DNA from: a virus
DNA: 64,000 nt
IMG/VR virus record: IMGVR_UViG_3300028920_000027
Location: 62,001-126,000 of that record
Strand: one strand, 5' to 3'
Positions 57,180-64,000 of the stretch are shown here, in pieces (positions within the stretch are counted from its first letter, which is position 1; the number at the start of each line of letters is the position of its first letter). A program made the position numbers and the translations under genes. A model generated the notes under the pieces. It was not told the origin of the DNA. It made no database searches and saw nothing but the letters and a program-made list of their open reading frames with translations.

Positions 57180-57339
57180 TCGACCCTGTGGAGCAGTAGT
57201 CTTCGGACTGAGACCAAACCGAACATCAATCCTAATACGACTGATCACAGAACCCGGGGAGCCGGCTATGCTCCTCGGGTTCGCCTATTTTGAGGACCGC
57301 GATGTTCAGGCTCGCCAAAAGTTGTTGACAGGGTGGGGA

Positions 57340-57362
57340 GTGGGGACTACAACAATCCCCAC
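57340..57362 (+). promoter_or_regulatory. Promoter with operator-like inverted repeat before HTH gene
   Basis: TTGACA (57325-57330), 17 bases, then TACAAC (57348-57353). GTGGGGA (57340-57346) and TCCCCAC (57356-57362) form an inverted repeat across the -10 and up to the GTG at 57363: probable autoregulation. Confidence 0.6.
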
Positions 57363-57707
57363 GTGACAGAGTTTGGAGAGCACGTTCGGGCTCGCCGTGA
57401 GGCGGCGGGGCTATCGGTACGTCAGTTGGCCAAGCAAGCAGGTCTCGACCACAGCTACTTGAGCCGACTGGAGCTGGCCAAGGTCGGGACCTACCCCCCT
57501 TCGGAGGGGAAGGTCCAGGAGTTGGCCAAGGTGCTGGGCGAAGACCCAGACGTCCTGCTTGCGATGACGGGTCGAGTTTCCCGGGAGCTACTCAAGGTGA
57601 TCTTGAGCCGCCCCCGGGAGTTTGCTCAGCTTATCCGGCAGCTCAAAGACGCACCGGCCAACGCCATCCTCAGGGTGGTCCGAGAAGTGCGGGATGGAGA
57701 GTGGTAA
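57363..57707 (+). CDS. XRE-family HTH transcriptional regulator
   Basis: 114 aa from the GTG at 57363. Cro/C1-type HTH: FGEHVRARREAAGLSVRQLA, KQAGLDHSYLSRLELAK (recognition helix), then ELAKVLGEDPDVLLAMTG. The C-terminal helix may dimerise. The start directly follows an inverted repeat over a sigma70-like promoter, so a repressor acting on itself and the genes downstream is likely. Confidence 0.85.
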   Translation: MTEFGEHVRARREAAGLSVRQLAKQAGLDHSYLSRLELAKVGTYPPSEGKVQELAKVLGEDPDVLLAMTGRVSRELLKVILSRPREFAQLIRQLKDAPANAILRVVREVRDGEW

Positions 57708-57709
57708 CA

Positions 57710-57857
57710 TGCTGGAATTGCACAATGATGAGCTGGTTTATGCGGTCCGCCACTCGGGATCACTCCAGAGAGCATCAGGGCAACCCTTTCCAGTGACCAG
57801 GTGCAGGTGCTCAAGGAAAAGCGTAAGGGGACCGTTCGTGACGGAGCGTGGGGTTAG
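57710..57857 (+). pseudogene. Short gene with apparent frameshift
   Basis: The ATG at 57710 gives MLELHNDELVYAV. A neighbouring frame then continues PLGITPESIRATLSSDQVQV, LKEKRKGTVRDGAWG to TAG 57855. A one-base shift near 57750 joins them into a sensible small protein. Confidence 0.4.
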
Positions 57858-57876
57858 CCCTGCTGTAGCTGGATCG

Positions 57877-58188
57877 ATGGCACTCATGGGACACCTAAGT
57901 GCCGCCACCCGCGGCTTCGAGACCTGGGTCACCGAGGTGGCCCAGTCCGCGGGGATTCCCTACCTCGAAGAAGGGGAGCACCCCTCTGACTATAAGGTCA
58001 TGTCGATCTCTGACGTGATGCGCCTGGTCTCGAAGCCCAAGGGGATGTGGTCGGATAACTCCCAGCTGTGCTGGGTAATCCTCAACGGGGACGGACAAGC
58101 TCTGGGTATCCGGTCAATCGATCTATATCATAACCGAGAACGCGCCTATGAGCTGGTCCGGGTGCTGGAGCGCTCCGGTGTAGAGTGA
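57877..58188 (+). CDS. Unknown protein downstream of HTH regulator
   Basis: 103 aa from the ATG at 57877 (MALMGHLSAATRGFETWV). Alpha/beta with SQLCWVILNGDGQALGIR. Its stop overlaps the GGTGTAGAGT element that precedes the suppressor tRNA. No family recognised. Confidence 0.6.
   Translation: MALMGHLSAATRGFETWVTEVAQSAGIPYLEEGEHPSDYKVMSISDVMRLVSKPKGMWSDNSQLCWVILNGDGQALGIRSIDLYHNRERAYELVRVLERSGVE
58177..58186 (+). promoter_or_regulatory. GGTGTANAGT-type promoter element before tRNA-Sup
   Basis: GGTGTAGAGT, 27 bases before the first base of the CTA tRNA. Confidence 0.62.
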
Positions 58189-58213
58189 GGTGTGGGGCCT
58201 TGTGCCCCGCGCC

Positions 58214-58287
58214 GTCCCCGTAGCTCAATCTGGCAGAGCACCCGCTTCTAGTTCGGGTTGTTGCAGGTTCAATTCCTGTCGGGGGCC
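58214..58287 (+). tRNA. Amber suppressor tRNA (anticodon CTA)
   Basis: Acceptor GTCCCCG/CGGGGGC, D stem GCTC/GAGC, T arm GCAGG/CCTGT. The anticodon arm CCCG/CGGG encloses CTTCTAGTT, and standard numbering gives loop TTCTAGT, anticodon CTA, which reads UAG. Position 31-39 is a C-T mismatch. Discriminator C. The amino acid charged is unknown. The 58291 gene starts three bases later. Confidence 0.82.
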
Positions 58288-58290
58288 CCC

Positions 58291-58566
58291 ATGGCCACGT
58301 TTGAAGATCAAGTCGACGAGTTCATCGAGAATTGCACTGCCATCGACGTGGGGGTCAGACAGCTTCTTCAAGAGCAGGGGGTGGAGGCCAACACCCCCGA
58401 GAATGTCGAGATCATGGCTCAGATCAACGCCAAGCTCAGCGAGGTAGTTGATCTTGTGGGGGCGCTCGTCAGGTCTGCGGGTAGCTCTTGTTCCACTGGA
58501 CCTGTCGAGGCATCAGCTCAGCCACCGCATCCTGCTGTTCATCGGTCCACTGACCCTGAGCCCTAG
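58291..58566 (+). CDS. Small acidic helical protein
   Basis: 91 aa (MATFEDQVDEFIENCTAID). The last 30 residues lie antisense to the convergent gene and look unconstrained. ATG is immediately after the suppressor tRNA, so both probably share a transcript. Ends in TAG. Confidence 0.55.
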   Translation: MATFEDQVDEFIENCTAIDVGVRQLLQEQGVEANTPENVEIMAQINAKLSEVVDLVGALVRSAGSSCSTGPVEASAQPPHPAVHRSTDPEP

Positions 58567-58882
58567 CGTACCAATTGACCACCAGCTTTTCCTTGCTGGG
58601 GGTGTTGCGGCTGTCCACATAGATCTCGCCCATATCACGGAACGAGATCCCTTGGTCCAGAAGGTCGGGCCGAGCATTAACCACTACGTTCTGAAGTGCT
58701 TGGAGAGCCTTCTCGGCAGAAACAAGGCTCCCAGTGAGGTGGTGAATGCGGCCGTAGCCCGTGACTGTCGTCCACACCTGGATCCCATACTGGTCCACCT
58801 CAGCATAGAGGCCATCGTGCTGACCAGACCCAACTCTCTGCTGGGCTTCTCGGGTTTTCCAATCCTTGGCGGTGATAGTCAT
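58469..58882 (-). CDS. Unknown protein
   Basis: 137 aa, alpha/beta (GIQVWTTVTGYGRIHHLTG; KLVVNWYARAQGQW). Convergent with and overlapping 58291-58566. No family recognised. Confidence 0.6.
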   Translation of the reverse strand: MTITAKDWKTREAQQRVGSGQHDGLYAEVDQYGIQVWTTVTGYGRIHHLTGSLVSAEKALQALQNVVVNARPDLLDQGISFRDMGEIYVDSRNTPSKEKLVVNWYARAQGQWTDEQQDAVAELMPRQVQWNKSYPQT

Positions 58883-58946
58883 GGATCCTCATACGATGGA
58901 AGCAACTCGTTCAGTCAAGAATGGGCCACAAATGAATCACCGGGCC

Positions 58947-58956
58947 GGTGTACGGT
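58947..58956 (+). promoter_or_regulatory. GGTGTANAGT-type promoter element
   Basis: GGTGTACGGT, six bases before the GTG at 58963. Confidence 0.58.
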
Positions 58957-58962
58957 GGTTTC

Positions 58963-59547
58963 GTGCAGGACGAACAAGAACGCCTCAAACGCGAGCTGGC
59001 CGACCTGGAATCGAAGGCTGCCTTCGTTCGCCAGCGCCTTTGCGAGTTGAACGATGACATCGTGGGCCCCTTCGGGTCCCGTGCCAAGGGCAAGCAAGAC
59101 GACATCTACACATGTCGAGGGTGCGGCTTGAGCAGCAAAAATGTCGAGTGTGCAGGCATCTACTACTGCCCCAATCCCCTTTGCACGTCGAGTGGGGCCG
59201 CACCCCACCGGGCCAAGATGAAGAGCTTCCAGGAGGACAAGAACGGCCGGCACACGGTGGACCCCGACGAGATGCTTCAGGTGGGGCTCAAGTTCCTGCA
59301 CGAGCACCCACCTAGTGATCTCACCGCCGCCGTGCGACGGATGCTCCCCTACTGGGCCAAGCAAGGCACTTGGGGGGCCATCGAGGCGTGGATGGAGGCG
59401 ACGGGCCAGACCCTGCCCGATCACTACGAGTCGGGCTGGGGTCCCGGTCCACACCCCTGCACCAACGGCTCAGAGAAGGGCGTGGAGCCCCTGCGATATG
59501 TTCACTTGACCTCCGCCTGCTTCTCGCCGTCGGGTGACACCCCGTAG
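58963..59547 (+). CDS. Coiled-coil zinc-binding protein
   Basis: 194 aa from the GTG at 58963. Coiled coil at residues 2-30 (DEQERLKRELADLESKAAF), then a zinc site CRGCGLSSKN...YYCPNPLC. The C-terminal helical part has LTAAVRRMLPYWAKQG. Ends in TAG overlapping the convergent gene. Function unknown. Confidence 0.62.
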   Translation: MQDEQERLKRELADLESKAAFVRQRLCELNDDIVGPFGSRAKGKQDDIYTCRGCGLSSKNVECAGIYYCPNPLCTSSGAAPHRAKMKSFQEDKNGRHTVDPDEMLQVGLKFLHEHPPSDLTAAVRRMLPYWAKQGTWGAIEAWMEATGQTLPDHYESGWGPGPHPCTNGSEKGVEPLRYVHLTSACFSPSGDTP

Positions 59548-60434
59548 CCCATCTTTTTCAGCTCCTTTGCCATGTCACATTCATCGCCGGGGAGCATCGA
59601 TCGGGGCTCAGGCTCGGGCCCCTCATCCGATTTCATCAGCGCCTTGACGTGGGTATGTGCCGGGCTGCGGAACCGACTTACCTCGTCGGCCCCCTCGCGT
59701 TGAGCAGACCACACCACAATCGACGGAATATCACCAGGAGAAGTAGACTTCTCGATGTCAACCTGTCTCACGACGTATGAGACAGGTTGGTTCGTGACCA
59801 TGCGTCGCCTGGCGTCTCTCACCGGGTTCGACATGAACACCACCATGCCAACCGTCAGCCGTTCGACAGGAAGGTGCACGACGGTGGAGGGGCCCACCGT
59901 GGTCTCGCTCTTCAAGTGGTTAGCGATCTCTCCAGGAAGAGGTGTGTTCCCCCGCTTCGTGCCCGGCTGGGTCGGCGTGATGAACGTTCGGGATAGGACC
60001 TGGGTTCCTTCCTGCGCTTTGACGTCTTCAGCCAGCCTTGCCTGCGATTGTTCCAGCGTGAAGGGCTGTACGCCCATGAGTTGCAGCTGCCCTCTCCAGA
60101 AGAGTCGGCGAACGCGCGAAAGGTCCGAGCCGGAGCCGGGGTCGTGGGCGCCCAATTGGTGAGCTTGGTGGAAGAATCCTGTACCCGGGATCCCCGTGTC
60201 GTGGTTAACCACAACTGCTGTGGTTAACGGGCGACCTCGGGTGTGGTCTTCCTCGGCAATCATCGCGAGGGCATCAGGAAGGCTGCACCCCTTGGGAGTG
60301 TCCTTCAGGGCGTCGGCGATGGCACCATAGGTGGTGAGCAGCTTGAGGTGGTGGGCGAAGTAGTGGACAATCCCTCGAACCTGGGCAGCGTAGACAGCTA
60401 CCCGCACGTCATCGTGCAGACCTTCGATAGGCAT
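59502..60434 (-). CDS. Unknown 310-aa protein
   Basis: From the ATG at 60434, with AGGAGG just upstream. The N-terminal part (MPIEGLHDDVRVAVYAAQVRG) is alpha/beta. The middle is strand-rich with VVHLPVERLTVGMVVFMSNP. The C-terminus is acidic and Lys-rich. No motif identified. It is the longest unknown on the minus strand at the right end. Confidence 0.65.
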   Translation of the reverse strand: MPIEGLHDDVRVAVYAAQVRGIVHYFAHHLKLLTTYGAIADALKDTPKGCSLPDALAMIAEEDHTRGRPLTTAVVVNHDTGIPGTGFFHQAHQLGAHDPGSGSDLSRVRRLFWRGQLQLMGVQPFTLEQSQARLAEDVKAQEGTQVLSRTFITPTQPGTKRGNTPLPGEIANHLKSETTVGPSTVVHLPVERLTVGMVVFMSNPVRDARRRMVTNQPVSYVVRQVDIEKSTSPGDIPSIVVWSAQREGADEVSRFRSPAHTHVKALMKSDEGPEPEPRSMLPGDECDMAKELKKMGYGVSPDGEKQAEVK

Positions 60435-60513
60435 GATGCCTCCTGATTGTGAGCGCCCGCCAGTTTGTGCGGGCCGACACGGGACCATCCCCGCGGCACT
60501 CAAAGCCAAAGCA

Positions 60514-60948
60514 TCAAAGGATCCTCAGCGTAGAGTCCACCCACGCTACCCAATCGACGAGGCGGTAGAAGCGTTGACCCTCGATGTAGTCCAGCACGCG
60601 CCTGAGGCTCCACGGCTTCCAGTCTGGGTTGTCCCAACGCATGGGCTCGGAGTCATAGGCACGCCACTCGTTGAGTTTCCAGTTCCAGCCCACCTCGGGG
60701 CGGGGGGCACTGGAGTCAGCCCCTTTGCAGAAGACAATAGTCCTGAAGGTAGGCATCCTCGCCGGCAGCTCCATGTTCAGCGCTCGCCTCTTCAAAAGGT
60801 AGCGTGAGTAGCTGATGAGAAGCTCGATCTCTGCCGCGGTCGGCATTCGACTCCCCTGATCAAGGCAGATGAGCCAAGGGATGGACACCCGCGGTGGAGC
60901 CACTGCGATTCCCATCTCCCTCAGTCTCTGCTCTTGGGTTGGAGTCAC
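60514..60948 (-). CDS. Unknown Trp-rich protein
   Basis: 144 aa from the GTG at 60948, six bases after GGTGTAGACT (60955-60964). Contains GWNWKLNEWRAYDSEPMRW and DWKPWSLRRVLDYI. No family recognised. Confidence 0.6.
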   Translation of the reverse strand: MTPTQEQRLREMGIAVAPPRVSIPWLICLDQGSRMPTAAEIELLISYSRYLLKRRALNMELPARMPTFRTIVFCKGADSSAPRPEVGWNWKLNEWRAYDSEPMRWDNPDWKPWSLRRVLDYIEGQRFYRLVDWVAWVDSTLRIL

Positions 60949-60954
60949 CCCTTC

Positions 60955-60964
60955 AGTCTACACC
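60955..60964 (-). promoter_or_regulatory. GGTGTANAGT-type promoter element
   Basis: GGTGTAGACT on the minus strand, six bases before the GTG at 60948. Confidence 0.62.
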
Positions 60965-61050
60965 ACGGGCCGGAACGTGGGAGTCTGACAAATGGCGAGA
61001 ACAACTCCTGCGTGCCTTCACGCCCACAGCATGGCAACGCCTGATGTAGG

Positions 61051-61088
61051 TGAGCCGCCATCACGAGGTGGGCCCGTGCGGCGGCTCA
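61051..61088. terminator. Strong inverted repeat
   Basis: TGAGCCGCC (61051-61059) and GGCGGCTCA (61080-61088) form a 9-bp GC-rich stem without a T run. The surrounding 60965-61168 holds no supported gene. Confidence 0.4.
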
Positions 61089-61149
61089 GCATTAGGCACA
61101 TCCCTCCAAAGGAGTTTTGTCTTTCCCTCCAGAAGTCGTGTCTGGGACT

Positions 61150-61159
61150 ATTCTACACC
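61150..61159 (-). promoter_or_regulatory. GGTGTANAGT-type promoter element
   Basis: GGTGTAGAAT on the minus strand, reading towards 61 kb. No clear gene starts next to it. Confidence 0.42.
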
Positions 61160-61168
61160 AGTCCCGAC

Positions 61169-61273
61169 TTATCGGTCCATACAGAACGGCTTGCGAGCAC
61201 AGTCGGGGCAAATGCGGCTCACCTGCTCCCGGGTGAGCAGGGGATCAGCTGAGGCTACCTTCTGCTTGACCAT
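61169..61273 (-). CDS. Small Cys-containing protein
   Basis: 34 aa (MVKQKVASADPLLTREQV), ending with ICPDCARKPFC, three Cys that could bind a metal. AGGAG five bases before the ATG supports translation. No family recognised. Confidence 0.55.
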   Translation of the reverse strand: MVKQKVASADPLLTREQVSRICPDCARKPFCMDR

Positions 61274-61370
61274 GCCTCTCCTGGACATCAAAACTTCTGC
61301 CACTCACCTACACTCACTTATATTTACCCACACTAATGGCAGATTCTTTGATGAACCACTCTGGGAAGAC

Positions 61371-61556
61371 ATGAGACCTCCAATTGCTTTGAACCAGCCA
61401 CAGCTTCCCTACCGCGTCGTCCGGAAGCGGGTTCGTTTCAGCGATGGGACCACGAAGGTTTTTCCTGTCAAGGTCTACAAGTTCCCTCAGGACGGAGGCA
61501 CCCCTCTCAAGGTGCTGCCCTCAGAGTACGGGTTGGGGGACGCTTTCAGCTTTTGA
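61371..61556 (+). CDS. Small beta-rich protein
   Basis: 61 aa from the ATG at 61371 (MRPPIALNQPQLPYRVVRK). Strands VRFSDGTTKVFPVKVYKF. The longer frame upstream is not protein-like. No family recognised. Confidence 0.5.
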   Translation: MRPPIALNQPQLPYRVVRKRVRFSDGTTKVFPVKVYKFPQDGGTPLKVLPSEYGLGDAFSF

Positions 61557-61558
61557 TC

Positions 61559-61568
61559 GGTGTATGAT
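61559..61568 (+). promoter_or_regulatory. GGTGTANAGT-type promoter element
   Basis: GGTGTATGAT, five bases before the ATG at 61574. Confidence 0.6.
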
Positions 61569-61573
61569 CCGCC

Positions 61574-62149
61574 ATGGCGGATCGTGGCGATTGGATGCAG
61601 ACGACGAGTGGGCGTGCCTTCTGGCCCCTCGACCCAAGACCCGAAGACATTTGCATTCGAGATATCGCCATTGCGTTAAGCAAGCTTTGTCGTTTTGGAG
61701 GCCACACCCACGAGTTTATCTTTTACTCTGTTGCGGAACACTGCCTCTACGGCGCCCACAACGGCGCCTTCGATTTGGAGTTGCAGCACCTGTTCTTGCT
61801 GCACGATGCCTCCGAAGCCTACCTTCAGGATCTGATTCTGCCCCTCAAGCGCGTCCTAACGGATTACCGCAAGATCGAGGCACGTGTTGAACAGGTCATC
61901 TTCGAGAAGTTCGGACTCTGGGAAGCATTCCAACGACGTCGAGCCGAACTGAAGGCGATCGACGACCGGATGCTCGCCACGGAACTACGGGATTTGATGG
62001 CGGACCCTCCCTACCCTTGGGCCATCGTCGAGAACGTCAAACCTTACCCTCTCAAAATCGAACCTCGGAATGACACCCTAGCCGTAGTCGAGAGTTACCT
62101 ACGATTACACCAAGACCTGTCAGAGAGGAGAGGGCTACATGCTAAATAG
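61574..62149 (+). CDS. HD-domain phosphohydrolase
   Basis: 191 aa. MQTTSGRAFWPLDPRPEDI leads into an HD domain: His in FGGHTHEFIFYSVAEHC, the HD pair in FLLHDASEAYLQD and a downstream Asp (AIDDRMLA). It resembles YfbR-like nucleotidases and phage HD hydrolases acting on nucleotides. Ends in TAG overlapping the next gene in another frame. Probably part of nucleotide metabolism. Confidence 0.85.
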   Translation: MADRGDWMQTTSGRAFWPLDPRPEDICIRDIAIALSKLCRFGGHTHEFIFYSVAEHCLYGAHNGAFDLELQHLFLLHDASEAYLQDLILPLKRVLTDYRKIEARVEQVIFEKFGLWEAFQRRRAELKAIDDRMLATELRDLMADPPYPWAIVENVKPYPLKIEPRNDTLAVVESYLRLHQDLSERRGLHAK

Positions 62150-62513
62150 GGGCGAAGGGGTGGTCTACCCTCGGCGCACGTTCACCCTGAAAGCCGATGA
62201 CCTCATCATTGGTCGGGTTGGAATTCGCTGTGCCGAGGAGCACGTGCGAGCGCTGCTGAAAGCGCTGCTCAAGGGCGGTTTCAAGGTTGAGCCTGGGCCG
62301 TCGGTGGATCCCTCCAAGTGTGCCGACTGCTCAGGCTACGTGCCGATGTACGTGGTGGGAGACGAGGTCTGGGCCAAAGCCATCGCCACGAAGCCTGCCC
62401 GATTCCTTTGCCTGAGTTGTCTGGAGCAACGTCTCGGGCGCCTACTACTGTTCCAGGACTTCCCTGAAGCTAACCCCACCAACCAAGCCATACACTACTT
62501 GAGGCCCCGGTGA
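62139..62513 (+). CDS. Small zinc-binding protein
   Basis: 124 aa. Two Cys pairs, KCADCSGYV and FLCLSCLEQ, form a treble-clef-like zinc site. N-terminal helix-strand region (HVRALLKALLKGGFKVEPG). It overlaps both neighbours, so three genes are coupled. Function unknown. Confidence 0.62.
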   Translation: MLNRGEGVVYPRRTFTLKADDLIIGRVGIRCAEEHVRALLKALLKGGFKVEPGPSVDPSKCADCSGYVPMYVVGDEVWAKAIATKPARFLCLSCLEQRLGRLLLFQDFPEANPTNQAIHYLRPR

Positions 62514-63025
62514 AACGTCGTCTATTCCTCGAACGAGTCGACACCAAAGAAGTGCACATCGCCCACGTCACGGGTTCGGTGATGGTATGGGAAGAAGGCG
62601 ACTGGAGACCACTCGGCAGTGGGGTGTCGAGGTTAGACACCACAGGTACTTATATTATCGCGCCCTTGGTCGAGATTCTTCCCCTCAAGCCCAGCTTGCG
62701 GGAAGCTCGGAAGTGGGAAGGGTATAACGACAAATGGCACGGCCTTCGCGCCCGCGCCGCGCTCTGGGACCAACAGAGGTATGACTACGTGACCTCCTGC
62801 ATGGGCCTCTTGGCTCAGTCGTGGAACTTCGTCCTCTCTTGGAACCGCAAGCTCCCTCAAAGCATCGCTCTGGTTGCCATCCAACATGACGTCGTGGATT
62901 ACCAAGACCCGGGGCACGCACCGAACTGGGTCGAGATGCTGCGGGATGAGTTCGCGAGGCAATCGAAGACCGTTCAGCCCCACCAGCTTTCCTTCTGGGA
63001 ACGTATCGGCAAGGGCGAGTTCTGA
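62510..63025 (+). CDS. Unknown protein ending in WERI motif
   Basis: 171 aa from a GTG overlapping the upstream stop. Beta N-terminus (VTGSVMVWEEGDWRPLGSG) and helical C-terminus, ending HQLSFWERIGKGEF, the shared W-E-R-L/I motif. Function unknown. Confidence 0.65.
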   Translation: MKRRLFLERVDTKEVHIAHVTGSVMVWEEGDWRPLGSGVSRLDTTGTYIIAPLVEILPLKPSLREARKWEGYNDKWHGLRARAALWDQQRYDYVTSCMGLLAQSWNFVLSWNRKLPQSIALVAIQHDVVDYQDPGHAPNWVEMLRDEFARQSKTVQPHQLSFWERIGKGEF

Positions 63026-64000
63026 TGAACCGGGAAGCCGTTCGCATCCCACGGGCACACCGGGTTGCCTACTTCGAGAAACAGTTGCGCCTCCACCGCA
63101 ACCATCCAGAATTCCGGCTCGCCGACGAGCCCTTGCGCCGCTTGATCGGCTTCTCCTGTACCTGTGGAGGATCCGAGACCTTGATTCAGATCAGCCTTGC
63201 CTCCGTCCGCGAGCTGATGCCCCAAGCGTTGCGGGCCTTCCAGAATGTCCGCAACCAGCACATGAACTACGGGTTGCGGCAAAAGAAGAGGCGAACTCGC
63301 GCCGATAAGAAAGCACGGGCCCTCCTATTCAGTCACCTCACCAAACAGCAGAAGTGGCACTATCGGGCCCACGGCTGCATCCGCTTCACAGGTGGTGACG
63401 GGCACGAGTACGAGATCGAGCTGAACGTCTGCAACAACGTCTACAAGCTCGAAGACGGCCATCGAAAGGTACGCTACTGCGTCGTCTTCAAGGGTCATAG
63501 AAGACTCCCCCTGTACGACCTGATGCTGGCCCAAATGGTCATACTCAAGGTAAACCCCGACTACTTCCACGAGATCGCCATCAAGTCAGAGATCAACGAC
63601 TACCGTGACGTGGGAGCCCCTCTCCAAGGTCAGCAGCTAGAAGGTGCCGCCGAAGCCGCCGAGGTGGGTCATGAGGGCGTTGTCATCCGCCGAAACGTGC
63701 AAGGGCTGGTTGAGCGCCTTCAGCAACGACTCAATGAGTTCGAGCAGCAACGCTACACCCATCCTGAAGCCAACCTCCGCCAGCAACTTCAGGAAGTCGG
63801 GTTTGGGCGTCCCGAGATCCTGATGAACGACTTGATCTTCAGAAAGGAGCAGGGCAACGATCAGGCGATTGAGTACGACGTTCCCCTGGGCGGGGCCGCC
63901 TACTACTTGAACTGGGACGACAGCATTGTGGCCACGTGCGGGCCCCGCGTCATGGTGCCGCGCCTCAACCTCGATGACGTCGACTACGCAGTGGCCGTGA
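63025..64000 (+). CDS. Unknown protein (partial, runs off the window)
   Basis: 325 residues visible from the ATG at 63025 (MNREAVRIPRAHRVAYFEKQ); the frame is open at the right edge. It has CTCGGSET near residue 47, a basic helical stretch (RQKKRRTRADKKARAL), a beta region (GHEYEIELNVCNNVYKLEDG) and an Asp/Asn-rich C-terminal part (YYLNWDDSIVATCGPRVMV). No family recognised. Confidence 0.65.
   Translation, partial: MNREAVRIPRAHRVAYFEKQLRLHRNHPEFRLADEPLRRLIGFSCTCGGSETLIQISLASVRELMPQALRAFQNVRNQHMNYGLRQKKRRTRADKKARALLFSHLTKQQKWHYRAHGCIRFTGGDGHEYEIELNVCNNVYKLEDGHRKVRYCVVFKGHRRLPLYDLMLAQMVILKVNPDYFHEIAIKSEINDYRDVGAPLQGQQLEGAAEAAEVGHEGVVIRRNVQGLVERLQQRLNEFEQQRYTHPEANLRQQLQEVGFGRPEILMNDLIFRKEQGNDQAIEYDVPLGGAAYYLNWDDSIVATCGPRVMVPRLNLDDVDYAVAV

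Noticed and set aside
60992-61252. 86-codon plus-strand open frame
   Set aside because: Antisense to a better-supported Cys protein, no ribosome site, and overlaps a strong inverted repeat.

Overview
The window looks like part of a large tailed-phage genome. I judge this from dense, mostly co-directional gene blocks with four-base start/stop overlaps, phage-type replication genes, a very large tRNA array, HNH and PD-(D/E)XK endonuclease genes or remnants scattered among the tRNAs, and many small orphan proteins. No capsid, tail, portal or terminase gene is recognisable here. The host cannot be named from the sequence.

Layout. (1) 1-17.8 kb, minus strand: DNA metabolism and protein quality control. 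It holds a histone-like protein, a RuvC-like resolvase, an acidic-tailed protein, a RecD2-like helicase, NAD-dependent ligase LigA, an adenosylcobalamin-type ribonucleotide reductase, both DNA polymerase III clamp-loader arms (delta and delta-prime), a membrane metalloprotease, GroEL and a VWA-domain protein. (2) 17.8-25 kb: an HNH protein, a three-gene two-component system (REC-TM, PAS-histidine kinase, REC), then small proteins sharing short terminal motifs. (3) 25-36.2 kb: about 50 tRNA genes on the minus strand covering all 20 amino acids plus an initiator, with degenerate tRNAs, broken endonuclease genes, a ParB-domain gene and two parS-like sites. (4) 36.3-46.5 kb: a possible virion protein, a HELTH metallopeptidase, two methyltransferase-like genes, a J-domain protein and two sigma-like proteins, one with four tandem repeats. 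(5) 46.5-47.4 kb: a hairpin-rich stretch that may be a large non-coding RNA. (6) 47.4-64 kb: small genes on both strands, including a papain-like protease, a lipoprotein, a dual-specificity phosphatase, a YspA/SLOG protein, a Pth2-like peptidyl-tRNA hydrolase, an HTH regulator and an HD hydrolase, plus a second tRNA group on the plus strand.

Most unusual points. At 56.8-57.2 kb two tandem loci carry the 3-prime half of a tRNA upstream of its own 5-prime half, with fully complementary acceptor and anticodon stems: apparent circularly permuted tRNA genes. At 58.2 kb there is a tRNA with anticodon CTA (amber suppressor). An HNH gene is interrupted by an in-frame TAG, and three gene pairs are joined in frame across a TAG. 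A promoter-like element, GGTG-TANAGT, lies 5-8 bases before many start codons, implying leaderless transcripts; the two sigma-like proteins are candidate partners. Several unrelated small proteins end in a W-E-R-L motif or carry an R/K-V-A-x-R-Y/F motif.

All calls come from reading the sequence; no database search or folding program was run.
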